A stretch of 64,000 nt of DNA. Origin: Trichostrongylus colubriformis. Taxonomy: Eukaryota; Nematoda; Chromadorea; Rhabditida; Trichostrongylidae. The stretch lies in assembly GCA_963978905.1 (NCBI GenBank), contig OZ022256.1, positions 44,502,001 to 44,566,000 on the forward strand, given 5' to 3'. A program made the position numbers and the translations under genes. Positions 1 through 13,768 of this stretch are shown here, one piece after another. Position 1 is the first letter of the stretch, and each line of letters opens with the position of its first letter. The notes under the pieces were generated by a model. That model had not been told where the DNA came from, made no database searches, and saw only the letters and a program-made list of their open reading frames with translations.

Positions 1-3000
1 TTTAGGGGGTGGGACGGGTACATAAATGGTGGGTGATACAAACCGATAACGCTTGATAAGATTCGATAAGGAGCGTCAAAAAACAAATATGGTCAAATCT
101 GTTTCCCCATTCGGGTCGATCTTAGAGCACCGACACCCATAGGTGTTTTAGGGGGTGGGACGGGTACATAAATGGTGGGTGATCCAAACCAATATCGCTT
201 GATAAGATTTGATAAGGAGCGTCAAAAGACAATATGGCCAAATCCGTTTCCCCATTCGGGTCGATCCTAGAGCACCGACACTCATAGGTGTTTTAGGAGG
301 TGGGACGGGTACATAAATGGTGGGTGATCCAAACCGATAACGCTTGATAAGATTCGATAAGGAGCGTCAAAAGACAAATATGGTCAAATCCGTTTCCCCA
401 TTTGGTCGATCTTAGAGCACCGACACTCATAGGTGTTTTAGGGAGTGGGACGGGTACATAAATGGTGGGTGATCCAAGCCGATAACGCTTGATAAGATTC
501 GATAAGGAGCGTCAAAAGACAAATATGGCCAAATCCGTTTCCCCATTTGGGCCGATCTTAGAGCACCGACACTCATAGGTGTTTTAGGGGGTGGGACGGG
601 TACATAAATGGTGGGTGATCCAAACCGATAACGCTTGATAAGATTCGATAACGAGCGTCAAAAGACAAATATGGCCGAATCCGTTTCCCCATTCGGGTCG
701 ATCCTAGAGTACCGACACTCATAGGTGTTTTAGGGGGTGGGACGGGTACATAAATGGTGGGTGATACAAACCGATAACGCTTGATAAGATTCGATAAGGA
801 GCGTCAAAAAACAAATATGGTCAAATCTGTTTCCCCATTCGGGTCGATCTTAGAGCACCGACACCCATAGGTGTTTCAGGGGGTGGGACGGGTACATAAA
901 TGGTGGGTGATCCAAACCGATAACGCTTGATAAGATTCGATAACGAGCGTCAAAAGACAAATATGGCCGAATCCGTTTCCCCATTCGGGTCGATCCTAGA
1001 GTACCGACACTCATAGGTGTTTTAGGGGGTGGGACGGGTACATAAATGGTGGGTGATACAAACCGATAACGCTTGATAAGATTCGATAAGGAGCGTCAAA
1101 AGACAAATATGGCCAAATCCGTTTCCCCATTTGGGCCGATCTTAGAGCACCGACACTCATAGGTGTTTTAGGGGGTGGGACGGGTACATAAATGGTGGGT
1201 GATACAAACCGATAACGCTTGATAAGATTCGATAAGGAGCGTCAAAAAACAAATATGGTCAAATCTGTTTCCCCATTCGGGTCGATCTTAGAGCACCGAC
1301 ACCCATAGGTGTTTTAGGGGGTGGGACGGGTACATAAATGGTGGGTGATCCAAACCAATATCGCTTGATAAGATTTGATAAGGAGCGTCAAAAGACAATA
1401 TGGCCAAATCCGTTTCCCCATTCGGGTCGATCCTAGAGCACCGACACTCATAGGTGTTTTAGGAGGTGGGACGGGTACATAAATGGTGGGTGATCCAAAC
1501 CGATAACGCTTGATAAGATTCGATAAGGAGCGTCAAAAGACAAATATGGTCAAATCCGTTTCCCCATTTGGTCGATCTTAGAGCACCGACACTCATAGGT
1601 GTTTTAGGGAGTGGGACGGGTACATAAATGGTGGGTGATCCAAGCCGATAACGCTTGATAAGATTCGATAAGGAGCGTCAAAAGACAAATATGGCCAAAT
1701 CCGTTTCCCCATTTGGGCCGATCTTAGAGCACCGACACTCATAGGTGTTTTAGGGGGTGGGACGGGTACATAAATGGTGGGTGATCCAAACCGATAACGC
1801 TTGATAAGATTCGATAACGAGCGTCAAAAGACAAATATGGCCGAATCCGTTTCCCCATTCGGGTCGATCCTAGAGTACCGACACTCATAGGTGTTTTAGG
1901 GGGTGGGACGGGTACATAAATGGTGGGTGATACAAACCGATAACGCTTGATAAGATTCGATAAGGAGCGTCAAAAAACAAATATGGTCAAATCTGTTTCG
2001 CCTTTCGGATCGATCTTAGAGCACCGACACTCATAGGTGTTTTAGGGGGTGGGACGGGTATATAAATGGTGGGTGATCCAAACCAATAACGCTTGATAAG
2101 ATTTGATAAGGAGCGTCAAAAGACAAATATGGCCGAATCCGTTTCCCCATTCGGGTCGATCCTAGAGTACCGACACTCATAGGTGTTTTAGGGGGTGGGA
2201 CGGGTACATAAATGGTGGGTGATACAAACCGATAACGCTTGATAAGATTCGATAAGGAGCGTCAAAAGACAAATATGGCCAAATCCGTTTCCCCATTTGG
2301 GCCGATCTTAGAGCACCGACACTCATAGGTGTTTTAGGGGGTGGGACGGGTACATAAATGGTGGGTGATCCAAACCGATAACGCTTGATAAGATTCGATA
2401 ACGAGCGTCAAAAGACAAATATGGCCGAATCGGTTTCCCCATTCGGGTCGATCCTAGAGTACCGACACTCATAGGTGTTTTAGGGGGTGGGACGGGTACA
2501 TAAATGGTGGGTGATACAAACCGATAACGCTTGATAAGATTCGATAAGGAGCGTCAAAAAACAAATATGGTCAAATCTGTTTCCCCATTCGGGTCGATCT
2601 TAGAGCACCGACACCCATAGGTGTTTTAGGGGGTGGGACGGGTACATAAATGGTGGGTGATACAAACCGATAACGCTTGATAAGATTCGATAAGGAGCGT
2701 CAAAAAACAAATATGGTCAAATCTGTTTCCCCATTCGGGTCGATCTTAGAGCACCGACACCCATAGGTGTTTCAGGGGGTGGGACGGGTACATAAATGGT
2801 GGGTGATCCAAACCGATAACGCTTGATAAGATTCGATAACGAGCGTCAAAAGACAAATATGGCCGAATCCGTTTCCCCATTCGGGTCGATCCTAGAGTAC
2901 CGACACTCATAGGTGTTTTAGGGGGTGGGACGGGTACATAAATGGTGGGTGATACAAACCGATAACGCTTGATAAGATTCGATAAGGAGCGTCAAAAAAC

Positions 3001-6000
3001 AAATATGGCCGAATCCGTTTCCCCATTCGGGTCGATCCTAGAGTACCGACACTCATAGGTGTTTTAGGGGGTGGGACGGGTACATAAATGGTGGGTGATA
3101 CAAACCGATAACGCTTGATAAGATTCGATAAGGAGCGTCAAAAGACAAATATGGCCAAATCCGTTTCCCCATTTGGGCCGATCTTAGAGCACCGACACTC
3201 ATAGGTGTTTTAGGGGGTGGGACGGGTACATAAATGGTGGGTGATCCAAACCGATAACGCTTGATAAGATTCGATAACGAGCGTCAAAAGACAAATATGG
3301 CCGAATCCGTTTCCCCATTCGGGTCGATCCTAGAGTACCGACACTCATAGGTGTTTTAGGGGGTGGGACGGGTACATAAATGGTGGGTGATACAAACCGA
3401 TAACGCTTGATAAGATTCGATAAGGAGCGTCAAAAAACAAATATGGTCAAATCTGTTTCCCCATTCGGGTCGATCTTAGAGCACCGACACCCATAGGTGT
3501 TTTAGGGGGTGGGACGGGTACATAAATGGTGGGTGATACAAACCGATAACGCTTGATAAGATTCGATAAGGAGCGTCAAAAAACAAATATGGTCAAATCT
3601 GTTTCCCCATTCGGGTCGATCTTAGAGCACCGACACCCATAGGTGTTTCAGGGGGTGGGACGGGTACATAAATGGTGGGTGATCCAAACCGATAACGCTT
3701 GATAAGATTCGATAACGAGCGTCAAAAGACAAATATCGTCGAATTCGTTTCGCCTTTCGGATCAATCTTAGAGCACCGACACTCATAGGTGTTTTAGGGG
3801 GTGGGACGGGTATATAAATGGTGGGTGATCCAAACCAATATCGCTTGATAAGATTTGATAAGGAGCGTCAAAAGACAAATATGGCCGAATCCGTTTCCCC
3901 ATTCGGGTCGATCCTAGAGTACCGACACTCATAGGTGTTTTAGGGGGTGGGACGGGTACATAAATGGTGGGTGATACAAACCGATAACGCTTGATAAGAT
4001 TCGATAAGGAGCGTCAATAGACAAATATGGTCAAATCCGTTTCCCCATTCGGGTCGATCTTAGAGCACCGACACTCATAGGTGTTTTAGGGGGTGGGACG
4101 GGTACATAAATGGTGGGTGATCCAAACCGATAACGCTTGATAAGATTCGATAAGGAGCGTCAAAAGACAAATATGGCGGAATCCGTTTCCCCATTTGGTC
4201 GATCTTAGAGCACCGACACTCGTAGGTGTTTTAGGGAGTGGGACGGGTACATAAATGGTGGGTGATCCAAGCCGATAACGCTTGATAAGATTCGATAAGG
4301 AGCGTCAAAAGACAAATATGGCCAAATCCGTTTCCCCATTTGGGCCGATCTTAGAGCACCGACACTCATAGGTGTTTTAGGGGGTGGGACGGGTACATAA
4401 ATGGTGGGTGATCCAAACCGATAACGCTTGATAAGATTCGATAACGAGCGTCAAAAGACAAACATGGCCGAATCCGTTTCCCCATTCGGGTCGATCCTAG
4501 AGTACCGACACTCATAGGTGTTTTAGGGGGTGGGACGGGTACATAAATGGTGGGTGATACAAACCGATAACGCTTGATAAGATTCGATAAGGAGCGTCAA
4601 AAAACAAATATGGTCAAATCTGTTTCCCCATTCGGGTCGATCTTAGAGCACCGACACCCATAGGTGTTTTAGGGGGTGGGACGGGTACATAAATGGTGGG
4701 TGATCCAAACCAATATCGCTTGATAAGATTTGATAAGGAGCGTCAAAAGACAAATATGGCCAAATCCGTTTCCCCATTTGGGCCGATCTTAGAGCACCGA
4801 CACTCATAGGTGTTTTAGGGGGTGGGACGGGTACATAAATGGTGGGTGATCCAAACCGATAACGCTTGATAAGATTCGATAACGAGCGTCAAAAGACAAA
4901 TATGGCCGAATCCGTTTCCCCATTCGGGTCGATCCTAGAGTACCGACACTCATAGGTGTTTTAGGGGGTGGGACGGGTACATAAATGGTGGGTGATACAA
5001 ACCGATAACGCTTGATAAGATTCGATAAGGAGCGTCAAAAAACAAATATGGTCAAATCTGTTTCCCCATTCGGGTCGATCTTAGAGCACCGACACCCATA
5101 GGTGTTTCAGGGGGTGGGACGGGTACATAAATGGTGGGTGATCCAAACCGATAACGCTTGATAAGATTCGATAACGAGCGTCAAAAGACAAATATGGCCG
5201 AATCCGTTTCCCCATTCGGGTCGATCCTAGAGTACCGACACTCATAGGTGTTTTAGGGGGTGGGACGGGTACATAAATGGTGGGTGATACAAACCGATAA
5301 CGCTTGATAAGATTCGATAAGGAGCGTCAAAAAACAAATATGGTCAAATCTGTTTCCCCATTCGGGTCGATCTTAGAGCACCGACACCCATAGGTGTTTT
5401 AGGGGGTGGGACGGGTACATAAATGGTGGGTGATCCAAACCAATATCGCTTGATAAGATTTGATAAGGAGCGTCAAAAGACAATATGGCCAAATCCGTTT
5501 CCCCATTCGGGTCGATCCTAGAGCACCGACACTCATAGGTGTTTTAGGAGGTGGGACGGGTACATAAATGGTGGGTGATCCAAACCGATAACGCTTGATA
5601 AGATTCGATAAGGAGCGTCAAAAGACAAATATGGTCAAATCTGTTTCCCCATTCGGGTCGATCTTAGAGCACCGACACCCATAGGTGTTTTAGGGGGTGG
5701 GACGGGTACATAAATGGTGGGTGATCCAAACAGATAACGCTTGATAAGATTCGATAAGGAGCGTCAAAAGACAAATATGGCCAAATCCGTTTCCCCTTTC
5801 GGGTCGATCCTAGAGTACCGACACTCATAGGTGTTTTAGGGGGTGGGACGGGTACATAAATGGTGGGTGATCCAAACCGATAACGCTTGATAAGATTCGA
5901 TAACGAGCGTCAAAAGACAAATATCGTCGAATTCGTTTCGCCTTTCGGATCAATCTTAGAGCACCGACACTCATAGGTGTTTTAGGGGGTGGGACGGGTA

Positions 6001-9000
6001 TATAAATGGTGGGTGATCCAAACCAATATCGCTTGATAAGATTTGATAAGGAGCGTCAAAAGACAAATATGGCCGAATCCGTTTCCCCATTCGGGTCGAT
6101 CCTAGAGTACCGACACTCATAGGTGTTTTAGGGGGTGGGACGGGTACATAAATGGTGGGTGATACAAACCGATAACGCTTGATAAGATTCGATAAGGAGC
6201 GTCAATAGACAAATATGGTCAAATCCGTTTCCCCATTCGGGTCGATCTTAGAGCACCGACACTCATAGGTGTTTTAGGGGGTGGGACGGGTACATAAATG
6301 GTGGGTGATCCAAACCGATAACGCTTGATAAGATTCGATAAGGAGCGTCAAAAGACAAATATGGCGGAATCCGTTTCCCCATTTGGTCGATCTTAGAGCA
6401 CCGACACTCGTAGGTGTTTTAGGGAGTGGGACGGGTACATAAATGGTGGGTGATCCAAGCCGATAACGCTTGATAAGATTCGATAAGGAGCGTCAAAAGA
6501 CAAATATGGCCAAATCCGTTTCCCCATTTGGGCCGATCTTAGAGCACCGACACTCATAGGTGTTTTAGGGGGTGGGACGGGTACATAAATGGTGGGTGAT
6601 CCAAACCGATAACGCTTGATAAGATTCGATAACGAGCGTCAAAAGACAAACATGGCCGAATCCGTTTCCCCATTCGGGTCGATCCTAGAGTACCGACACT
6701 CATAGGTGTTTTAGGGGGTGGGACGGGTACATAAATGGTGGGTGATACAAACCGATAACGCTTGATAAGATTCGATAAGGAGCGTCAAAAAACAAATATG
6801 GTCAAATCTGTTTCCCCATTCGGGTCGATCTTAGAGCACCGACACCCATAGGTGTTTTAGGGGGTGGGACGGGTACATAAATGGTGGGTGATCCAAACCA
6901 ATATCGCTTGATAAGATTTGATAAGGAGCGTCAAAAGACAAATATGGCCAAATCCGTTTCCCCATTTGGGCCGATCTTAGAGCACCGACACTCATAGGTG
7001 TTTTAGGGGGTGGGACGGGTACATAAATGGTGGGTGATCCAAACCGATAACGCTTGATAAGATTCGATAACGAGCGTCAAAAGACAAATATGGCCGAATC
7101 CGTTTCCCCATTCGGGTCGATCCTAGAGTACCGACACTCATAGGTGTTTTAGGGGGTGGGACGGGTACATAAATGGTGGGTGATACAAACCGATAACGCT
7201 TGATAAGATTCGATAAGGAGCGTCAAAAAACAAATATGGTCAAATCTGTTTCCCCATTCGGGTCGATCTTAGAGCACCGACACCCATAGGTGTTTCAGGG
7301 GGTGGGACGGGTACATAAATGGTGGGTGATCCAAACCGATAACGCTTGATAAGATTCGATAACGAGCGTCAAAAGACAAATATGGCCGAATCCGTTTCCC
7401 CATTCGGGTCGATCCTAGAGTACCGACACTCATAGGTGTTTTAGGGGGTGGGACGGGTACATAAATGGTGGGTGATACAAACCGATAACGCTTGATAAGA
7501 TTCGATAAGGAGCGTCAAAAAACAAATATGGTCAAATCTGTTTCCCCATTCGGGTCGATCTTAGAGCACCGACACCCATAGGTGTTTTAGGGGGTGGGAC
7601 GGGTACATAAATGGTGGGTGATCCAAACCAATATCGCTTGATAAGATTTGATAAGGAGCGTCAAAAGACAATATGGCCAAATCCGTTTCCCCATTCGGGT
7701 CGATCCTAGAGCACCGACACTCATAGGTGTTTTAGGAGGTGGGACGGGTACATAAATGGTGGGTGATCCAAACCGATAACGCTTGATAAGATTCGATAAG
7801 GAGCGTCAAAAGACAAATATGGTCAAATCTGTTTCCCCATTCGGGTCGATCTTAGAGCACCGACACCCATAGGTGTTTTAGGGGGTGGGACGGGTACATA
7901 AATGGTGGGTGATCCAAACAGATAACGCTTGATAAGATTCGATAAGGAGCGTCAAAAGACAAATATGGCCAAATCCGTTTCCCCTTTCGGGTCGATCCTA
8001 GAGTACCGACACTCATAGGTGTTTTAGGGGGTGGGACGGGTACATAAATGGTGGGTGATACAAACCGATAACGCTTGATAAGATTCGATAAGGAGCGTCA
8101 AAAAACAAATATGGTCAAATCTGTTTCCCCATTCGGGTCGATCTTAGAGCACCGACACCCATAGGTGGTTTAGGGGGTGGGACGGGTACATAAATGGTGG
8201 GTGATCCAAACCAATATCGCTTGATAAGATTTGATAAGGAGCGTCAAAAGACAATATGGCCAAATCCGTTTCCCCATTCGGGTCGATCCTAGAGCACCGA
8301 CACTCATAGGTGTTTTAGGAGGTGGGACGGGTACATAAATGGTGGGTGATCCAAACCGATAACGCTTGATAAGATTCGATAAGGAGCGTCAAAAGACAAA
8401 TATGGTCAAATCCGTTTCCCCATTTGGTCGATCTTAGAGCACCGACACTCATAGGTGTTTTAGGGAGTGGGACGGGTACATAAATGGTGGGTGATCCAAG
8501 CCGATAACGCTTGATAAGATTCGATAAGGAGCGTCAAAAGACAAATGTGGCCAAATCCGTTTCCCCATTTGGGCCGATCTTAGAGCACCGACACTCATAG
8601 GTGTTTTAGGGGGTGGGACGGGTACATAAATGGTGGGTGATCCAAACCGATAACGCTTGATAAGATTCGATAACGAGCGTCAAAAGACAAATATGGCCGA
8701 ATCCGTTTCCCCATTCGGGTCGATCCTAGAGTACCGACACTCATAGGTGTTTTAGGGGGTGGGACGGGTACATAAATGGTGGGTGATACAAACCGATAAC
8801 GCTTGATAAGATTCGATAAGGAGCGTCAAAAAACAAATATGGTCAAATCTGTTTCCCCATTCGGGTCGATCTTAGAGCACCGACACCCATAGGTGTTTCA
8901 GGGGGTGGGACGGGTACATAAATGGTGGGTGATCCAAACCGATAACGCTTGATAAGATTCGATAAGGAGCGTCAAAAGACAAATATGGTCAAATCTGTTT

Positions 9001-12000
9001 CCCCATTCGGGTCGATCTTAGAGCACCGACACCCATAGGTGTTTTAGGGGGTGGGACGGGTACATAAATGGTGGGTGATCCAAACAGATAACGCTTGATA
9101 AGATTCGATAAGGAGCGTCAAAAAACAAATATGGTCAAATCTGTTTCCCCATTCGGGTCGATCTTAGAGCACCGACACCCATAGGTGGTTTAGGGGGTGG
9201 GACGGGTACATAAATGGTGGGTGATCCAAACCGATAACGCTTGATAAGATTCGATAAGGAGCGTCAAAAGACAAATATGGTCAAATCTGTTTCCCCATTC
9301 GGGTCGATCTTAGAGCACCGACACCCATAGGTGTTTTAGGGGGTGGGACGGGTACATAAATGGTGGGTGATCCAAACAGATAACGCTTGATAAGATTCGA
9401 TAAGGAGCGTCAAAAGACAAATATGGCCAAATCCGTTTCCCCTTTCGGGTCGATCTTAGAGCACCGACACTCATAGGTGTTTTAGGGGGTGGGACGGGTA
9501 CATAAATGGTGGGTGATCCGAACCGATAACGCTTGATAAGATTCAATAAGGAGCGTCAAAAGACAAATATGGCCAAATCCGTTTCCCCATTTGGACCGAT
9601 CTTAGAGCACCGACACTCATAGGTGTTTTAGGGGGTGGGACGGGTACATAAATGGTGGGTGATCCGAACCGATAACGCTTGATAAGATTCAATAAGGAGC
9701 GTCAAAAGACAAATATGGCCAAATCCGTTTCCCCATTCGGGTCGATCTTAGAGCACCGACACCCATAGGTGTTTTAGGGGGTGGGACGGGTACATAAATG
9801 GTGGGTGATCCAAACCGATAACGCTTGATAAGATTCGATAAGGAGCGTCAAAAGACAAATATGGCCAAATCCGTTTCCCCATTCGGGTCGATCCTAGAGC
9901 ACCGACACTCATAGGTGTTTTAGGGGGTGGGACGGGTACATAAATGGTGGGTGATCCAAACCGATAACGCTTGATAAGATTCGATAAGGAGCGTCAAAAG
10001 ACAAATATGGTCAAATCTGTTTCCCCATTCGGGTCGATCTTAGAGCACCGACACCCATAGGTGTTTTAGGGGGTGGGACGGGTACATAAATGGTGGGTGA
10101 TCCAAACAGATAACGCTTGATAAGATTCGATAAGGAGCGTCAAAAGACAAATATGGCCAAATCCGTTTCCCCATTCGGATCGATCTTAGAGCACCGACAC
10201 TCATAGGTGTTTTAGGGGGTGGGACGGGTACATAAATGGTGGGTGATCCGAACCGATAACGCTTGATAAGATTCAATAAGGAGCGTCAAAAGACAAATAT
10301 GGCCAAATCCGTTTCCCCATTCGGGTCGATCTTAGAGCACCGACACCCATAGGTGTTTTAGGGGGTGGGACGGGTACATAAATGGTGGGTGATCCAAACC
10401 GATAACGCTTGATAAGATTCGATAAGGAGCGTCAAAAGACAAATATGGCCAAATCCGTTTCCCCATTCGGGTCGATCCTAGAGCACCGACACTCATAGGT
10501 GTTTTAGGGGGTGGGACGGGTACATAAATGGTGGGTGATCCAAACCGATAACGCTTGATAAGATTCGATAAGGAGCGTCAAAAGACAAATATGGTCAAAT
10601 CTGTTTCCCCATTCGGGTCGATCTTAGAGCACCGACACCCATAGGTGTTTTAGGGGGTGGGACGGGTACATAAATGGTGGGTGATCCAAACAGATAACGC
10701 TTGATAAGATTCGATAAGGAGCGTCAAAAGACAAATATGGCCAAATCCGTTTCCCCTTTCGGGTCGATCTTAGAGCACCGACACTCATAGGTGTTTTAGG
10801 GGGTGGGACGGGTACATAAATGGTGGGTGATCCGAACCGATAACGCTTGATAAGATTCAATAAGGAGCGTCAAAAGACAAATATGGCCAAATCCGTTTCC
10901 CCATTTGGACCGATCTTAGAGCACCGACACTCATAGGTGTTTTAGGGGGTGGGACGGGTACATAAATGGTGGGTGATACAAACCGATAACGCTTGATAAG
11001 ATTCGATAAGGAGCGTCAAAAGACAAATATGGCCAAATCCGTTTCCCCATTCGGGTCGATCTTAGAGCACTGACACTCATAGGTGTTTTAGGGGGTGGGA
11101 CGGGTACATAAATGGTGGGTGATCCGAACCGATAACGCTTGATAAGATTCAATAAGGAGCGTCAAAAGACAAATATGGCCAAATCCGTTTCCCCATTTGG
11201 ACCGATCTTAGAGCACCGACACTCATAGGTGTTTTAGGGGGTGGGACGGGTACATAAATGGTGGGTGATACAAACAGATAACGCTTGATAAGATTCGATA
11301 AGGAGCGTCAAAAGACAAATATGGTCAAATCTGTTTCCCCATTCGGGTCGATCCTAGAGTACCGACACTCATAGGTGCTTTAGGGGGTGGGACGGGTACA
11401 TAAATGGTGGGTGATACAAACCGATAACGCTTGATAAGATTCGATAAGGAGCGTCAAAAGACAAATATGGTCAAATCCGTTTCCCCATTCGGGTCGATCT
11501 TAGAGCACCGACACTCATAGGTGTTTTAGGAGGTGGGACGGACACTTAAATGGTGGGTGATCCAAACTGATAACGCTTGATAAGATTCAATAAGGAGCGT
11601 CAAAAGACAAACATGGCCAAATCTGTTTCCCCATTCGGGTCGATCTTAGAGCACCGACACTCATAGGTGTTTTAGGGGGTGGGACGGGTACATAAATGGT
11701 GGGTGATCCGAACCGATAACGCTTGATAAGATTCAATAAGGAGCGTCAAAAGACAAATATGGCCAAATCCGTTTCCCCATTTGGACCGATCTTAGAGCAC
11801 CGACACTCATAGGTGTTTTAGGTGGTGGGACGGGTACATAAATGGTGGGTGATACAAACAGATAACGCTTGATAAGATTCGATAAGGAGCGTCAAAAGAC
11901 AAATATGGTCAAATCTGTTTCCCCATTCGGAGACACTCATAGGTGCTTTAGGGGGTGGGACGGGTACATAAATGGTGGGTGATACAAACCGATAACGCTT

Positions 12001-12230
12001 GATAAGATTCGATAAGGAGCGTCAAAAGACAAATATGGTCAAATCCGTTTCCCCATTCGGGTCGATCTTAGAGCACCGACACTCATAGGTGTTTTAGGAG
12101 GTGGGACGGACACTTAAATGGTGGGTGATCCAAACTGATAACGCTTGATAAGATTCGATGAGCAGCGTCAGAAGACAAATGTGGCCAGACCCGTTTCCCC
12201 GTACGGAATGATCTTAGAGCGTCGACACTC
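1..12230. repeat. 146-bp satellite array (about 84 units)
   Basis: A single tandem array of a 145-146 bp unit fills the first 12.2 kb. Starts of the GT-rich box (ttttagggggtgggacgggt) fall at 146, 291, 436 and 582, giving the period directly; 145-bp units have single-base deletions such as gacaatatgg for gacaaatatgg. Units are roughly 90-99 percent alike by eye. Each contains a run of three GATAA motifs 10 bp apart. Higher-order structure is visible (8-unit and 15-unit repeats, see findings). The array continues past the left window edge. The last units (11520-12240) are increasingly divergent and merge into the head segment. Open frames of 73-78 codons on the minus strand are by-products: 146 is not a multiple of three and they recur only with the repeat, so I do not call genes. 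Related units in the opposite orientation occur at 37.9, 39.4 and 52.9 kb. Confidence 0.98.
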
Positions 12231-12984
12231 ATAGGTTTTGTGAGGGGTGGAACTGGCACATCAATGGTGTGTGATCCAAAGTGATAACGGTTGATGAAAT
12301 TAAAGGGGTGTCAAAAGGCTAATGTCACTAGATCCGTTTGGCTCTTCTGGCTAACAATGGAATATTCACATTCACAGGGGTACGAGAACCTCAATGGTGA
12401 CTTTTCGAAACTATAACGGCTTACAGGGGCTGATAAGACCCCCATCAGGAGGTGGGGAAGGGATAAAATCCGGTACATCACTTACTACTACCATACGAAT
12501 GCTATAGTCAGAGCGTCTGATGCTCAGTGTCATTGGATGAACATATTTTGTTTGTGTTCTGATATCTGCTGCCGATGTATCGACCACTAAATTAGCTAGC
12601 CTTCCGAATAATGATGCATGTCCTTTGATACTGCGTTCTACATGGATGATCAAGACACCATCTAGATTTATGATGGTGAAGCAAGCGATTCATTCTCTCA
12701 TGCTGTGCCAGCAACAACACTGGGTATCGACCGCTAGACTATGTGAAATTCGGAATAGTGGTGAATGTTTACAAAAACGATGAGCATAGATAACTGGCAT
12801 ATGGATCTGCCACCAATATATAGGAAATAGGTGTTCAGCAAATGAACGAATTGCTACCAACTGATACAGTAGAATCCAAAACTGTCGATCCCTAAACTAT
12901 ACAAACTCCCAATAGCGACCACTTCAGCCGAAGGGTTAAAGATCAGTGGGCAAACATATGTCCTTCCTAATCCATTTACTTTGA
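12231..12984 (-). repeat. Head segment of composite repeat, copy A
   Basis: Read on the minus strand this matches the segments at 35815, 37301, 38807 and 52310. Shared landmarks include gtttagggatcgacagtttt-like starts, tagtctagcggtcgatacccagt, atcgcagtatcaa, and aaaatatgttcaccca followed by gagcatcagacgctt. It joins the satellite to the palindrome at 12985, with about 75 bases of unmatched sequence (12910-12984) in between. No coding potential is apparent. The 80-codon minus frame at 12411-12653 lies wholly inside this repeat. Confidence 0.85.
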
Positions 12985-13228
12985 CCAGTTGGGCTGGCGC
13001 ACACTACTGCGCGCATCAGACAGGCGAGCACGCAAAATGAGTTTGATCGATATCGATTGTTGGGTATGATCATTCACACGGTTTGCTAAGAGAGACCTCC
13101 GCAGAAAAAGGGAAAGGGAAACGGAATCCCGTGAATACCATCTTTCCCCATATCAATCGATATCGATCATGCTCATTTTGAGTGCTGAACTGTTTGATGC
13201 GCGCAGTAGTGTGCGCCAGCCCAACTGG
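12985..13228. mobile_element. Palindromic MITE-like element (CCAGTTGGG family)
   Basis: The sequence begins ccagttgggctggcgcacac and ends with its reverse complement. The arms of roughly 75-80 bases contain an actactgcgcgc motif, a cacgcaaaatgag motif and cgatatcgat. The centre is AT-richer and unpaired. Length is 244 bp. Nearly the same element is at 44834-45076, with relatives at 37044, 38552 and 43163. At 44834-45076 the flanks are TA on both sides, suggesting a TA target duplication; here the flanks are ga and tg, so a duplication is not visible. No transposase is encoded. Confidence 0.85.
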
Positions 13229-13266
13229 TGCCTACAGTAAGGCGTGAAACACCATCATCGTTCCAG

Positions 13267-13671
13267 AACACGTTAGCTTGCACATCCCCTCGCATGCCAT
13301 ATGCTGCAACGCGAATTTTCGCTCCTGTGGCCGTTTCGAATTATGTGATGTCACGAAGGGCATTCGAAGCTCCGAATCGTTTTCCTTGTTTTATGCACTC
13401 CTACAAAACATGTAGTGGATCATGGTGTTACTGGAAGGTGAGAAAAATCTGCTGCTTTTCTTTTTTTAGAATATCAAGGGCACAGACATCTAATCGATTA
13501 CATTGTTTACGCTAAAGCCTCAGTTCTGTTACCGCATTTATTACATCGTAAGGTAAGGTTTAATAATTTATGCTTCCCACTATATTTCTTGTTTTCACAC
13601 TGTCACAGAGCTCATCGCTTTATAATAACAACGTGACAAACGTGCCCTTTCCTTGGAATGGATCCGAACAG
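13267..13671 (+). CDS. Possible two-exon fragment of a cysteine-containing protein (unrecognised)
   Basis: A reading frame from an acceptor-like ttccag (13261-13266) runs to a donor-like aag/gtgaga (13437/13438) and ends with SYKTCSGSWCYWK. A second in-phase stretch, 13609-13671, lies between cactgtcacag and cag/gtaaag and encodes SSSLYNNNVTNVPFPWNGSE plus Q. Splice sites and phase (0/0) agree, which is the main support. The CxGxxC spacing recalls small cysteine-rich extracellular modules of nematodes, but that is only an impression. A second frame over the first exon is also partly open, and I could not extend the gene with certainty. It may be a decayed gene beside the palindrome that ends at 13228. 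Confidence 0.25.
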
Positions 13672-13768
13672 GTAAAGAAACATCTTGGAAGGCAACATTA
13701 AAAGAACGACACATTTGCAGCTGACAACTCCCTCGTGGTAATAAGCTACGCTTCTATTTCATTCGAGG

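Noticed and set aside
9310..11152. Minus-strand open frames of 73-78 codons repeated four times
   Set aside because: They follow the satellite units exactly. Because 146 is not a multiple of three, the frame moves in each unit, and no start or splice signals are separate from the repeat.
1..12230. CRISPR array
   Set aside because: The units are contiguous and similar throughout, with no short repeat plus unique spacer pattern, and the window is eukaryotic.
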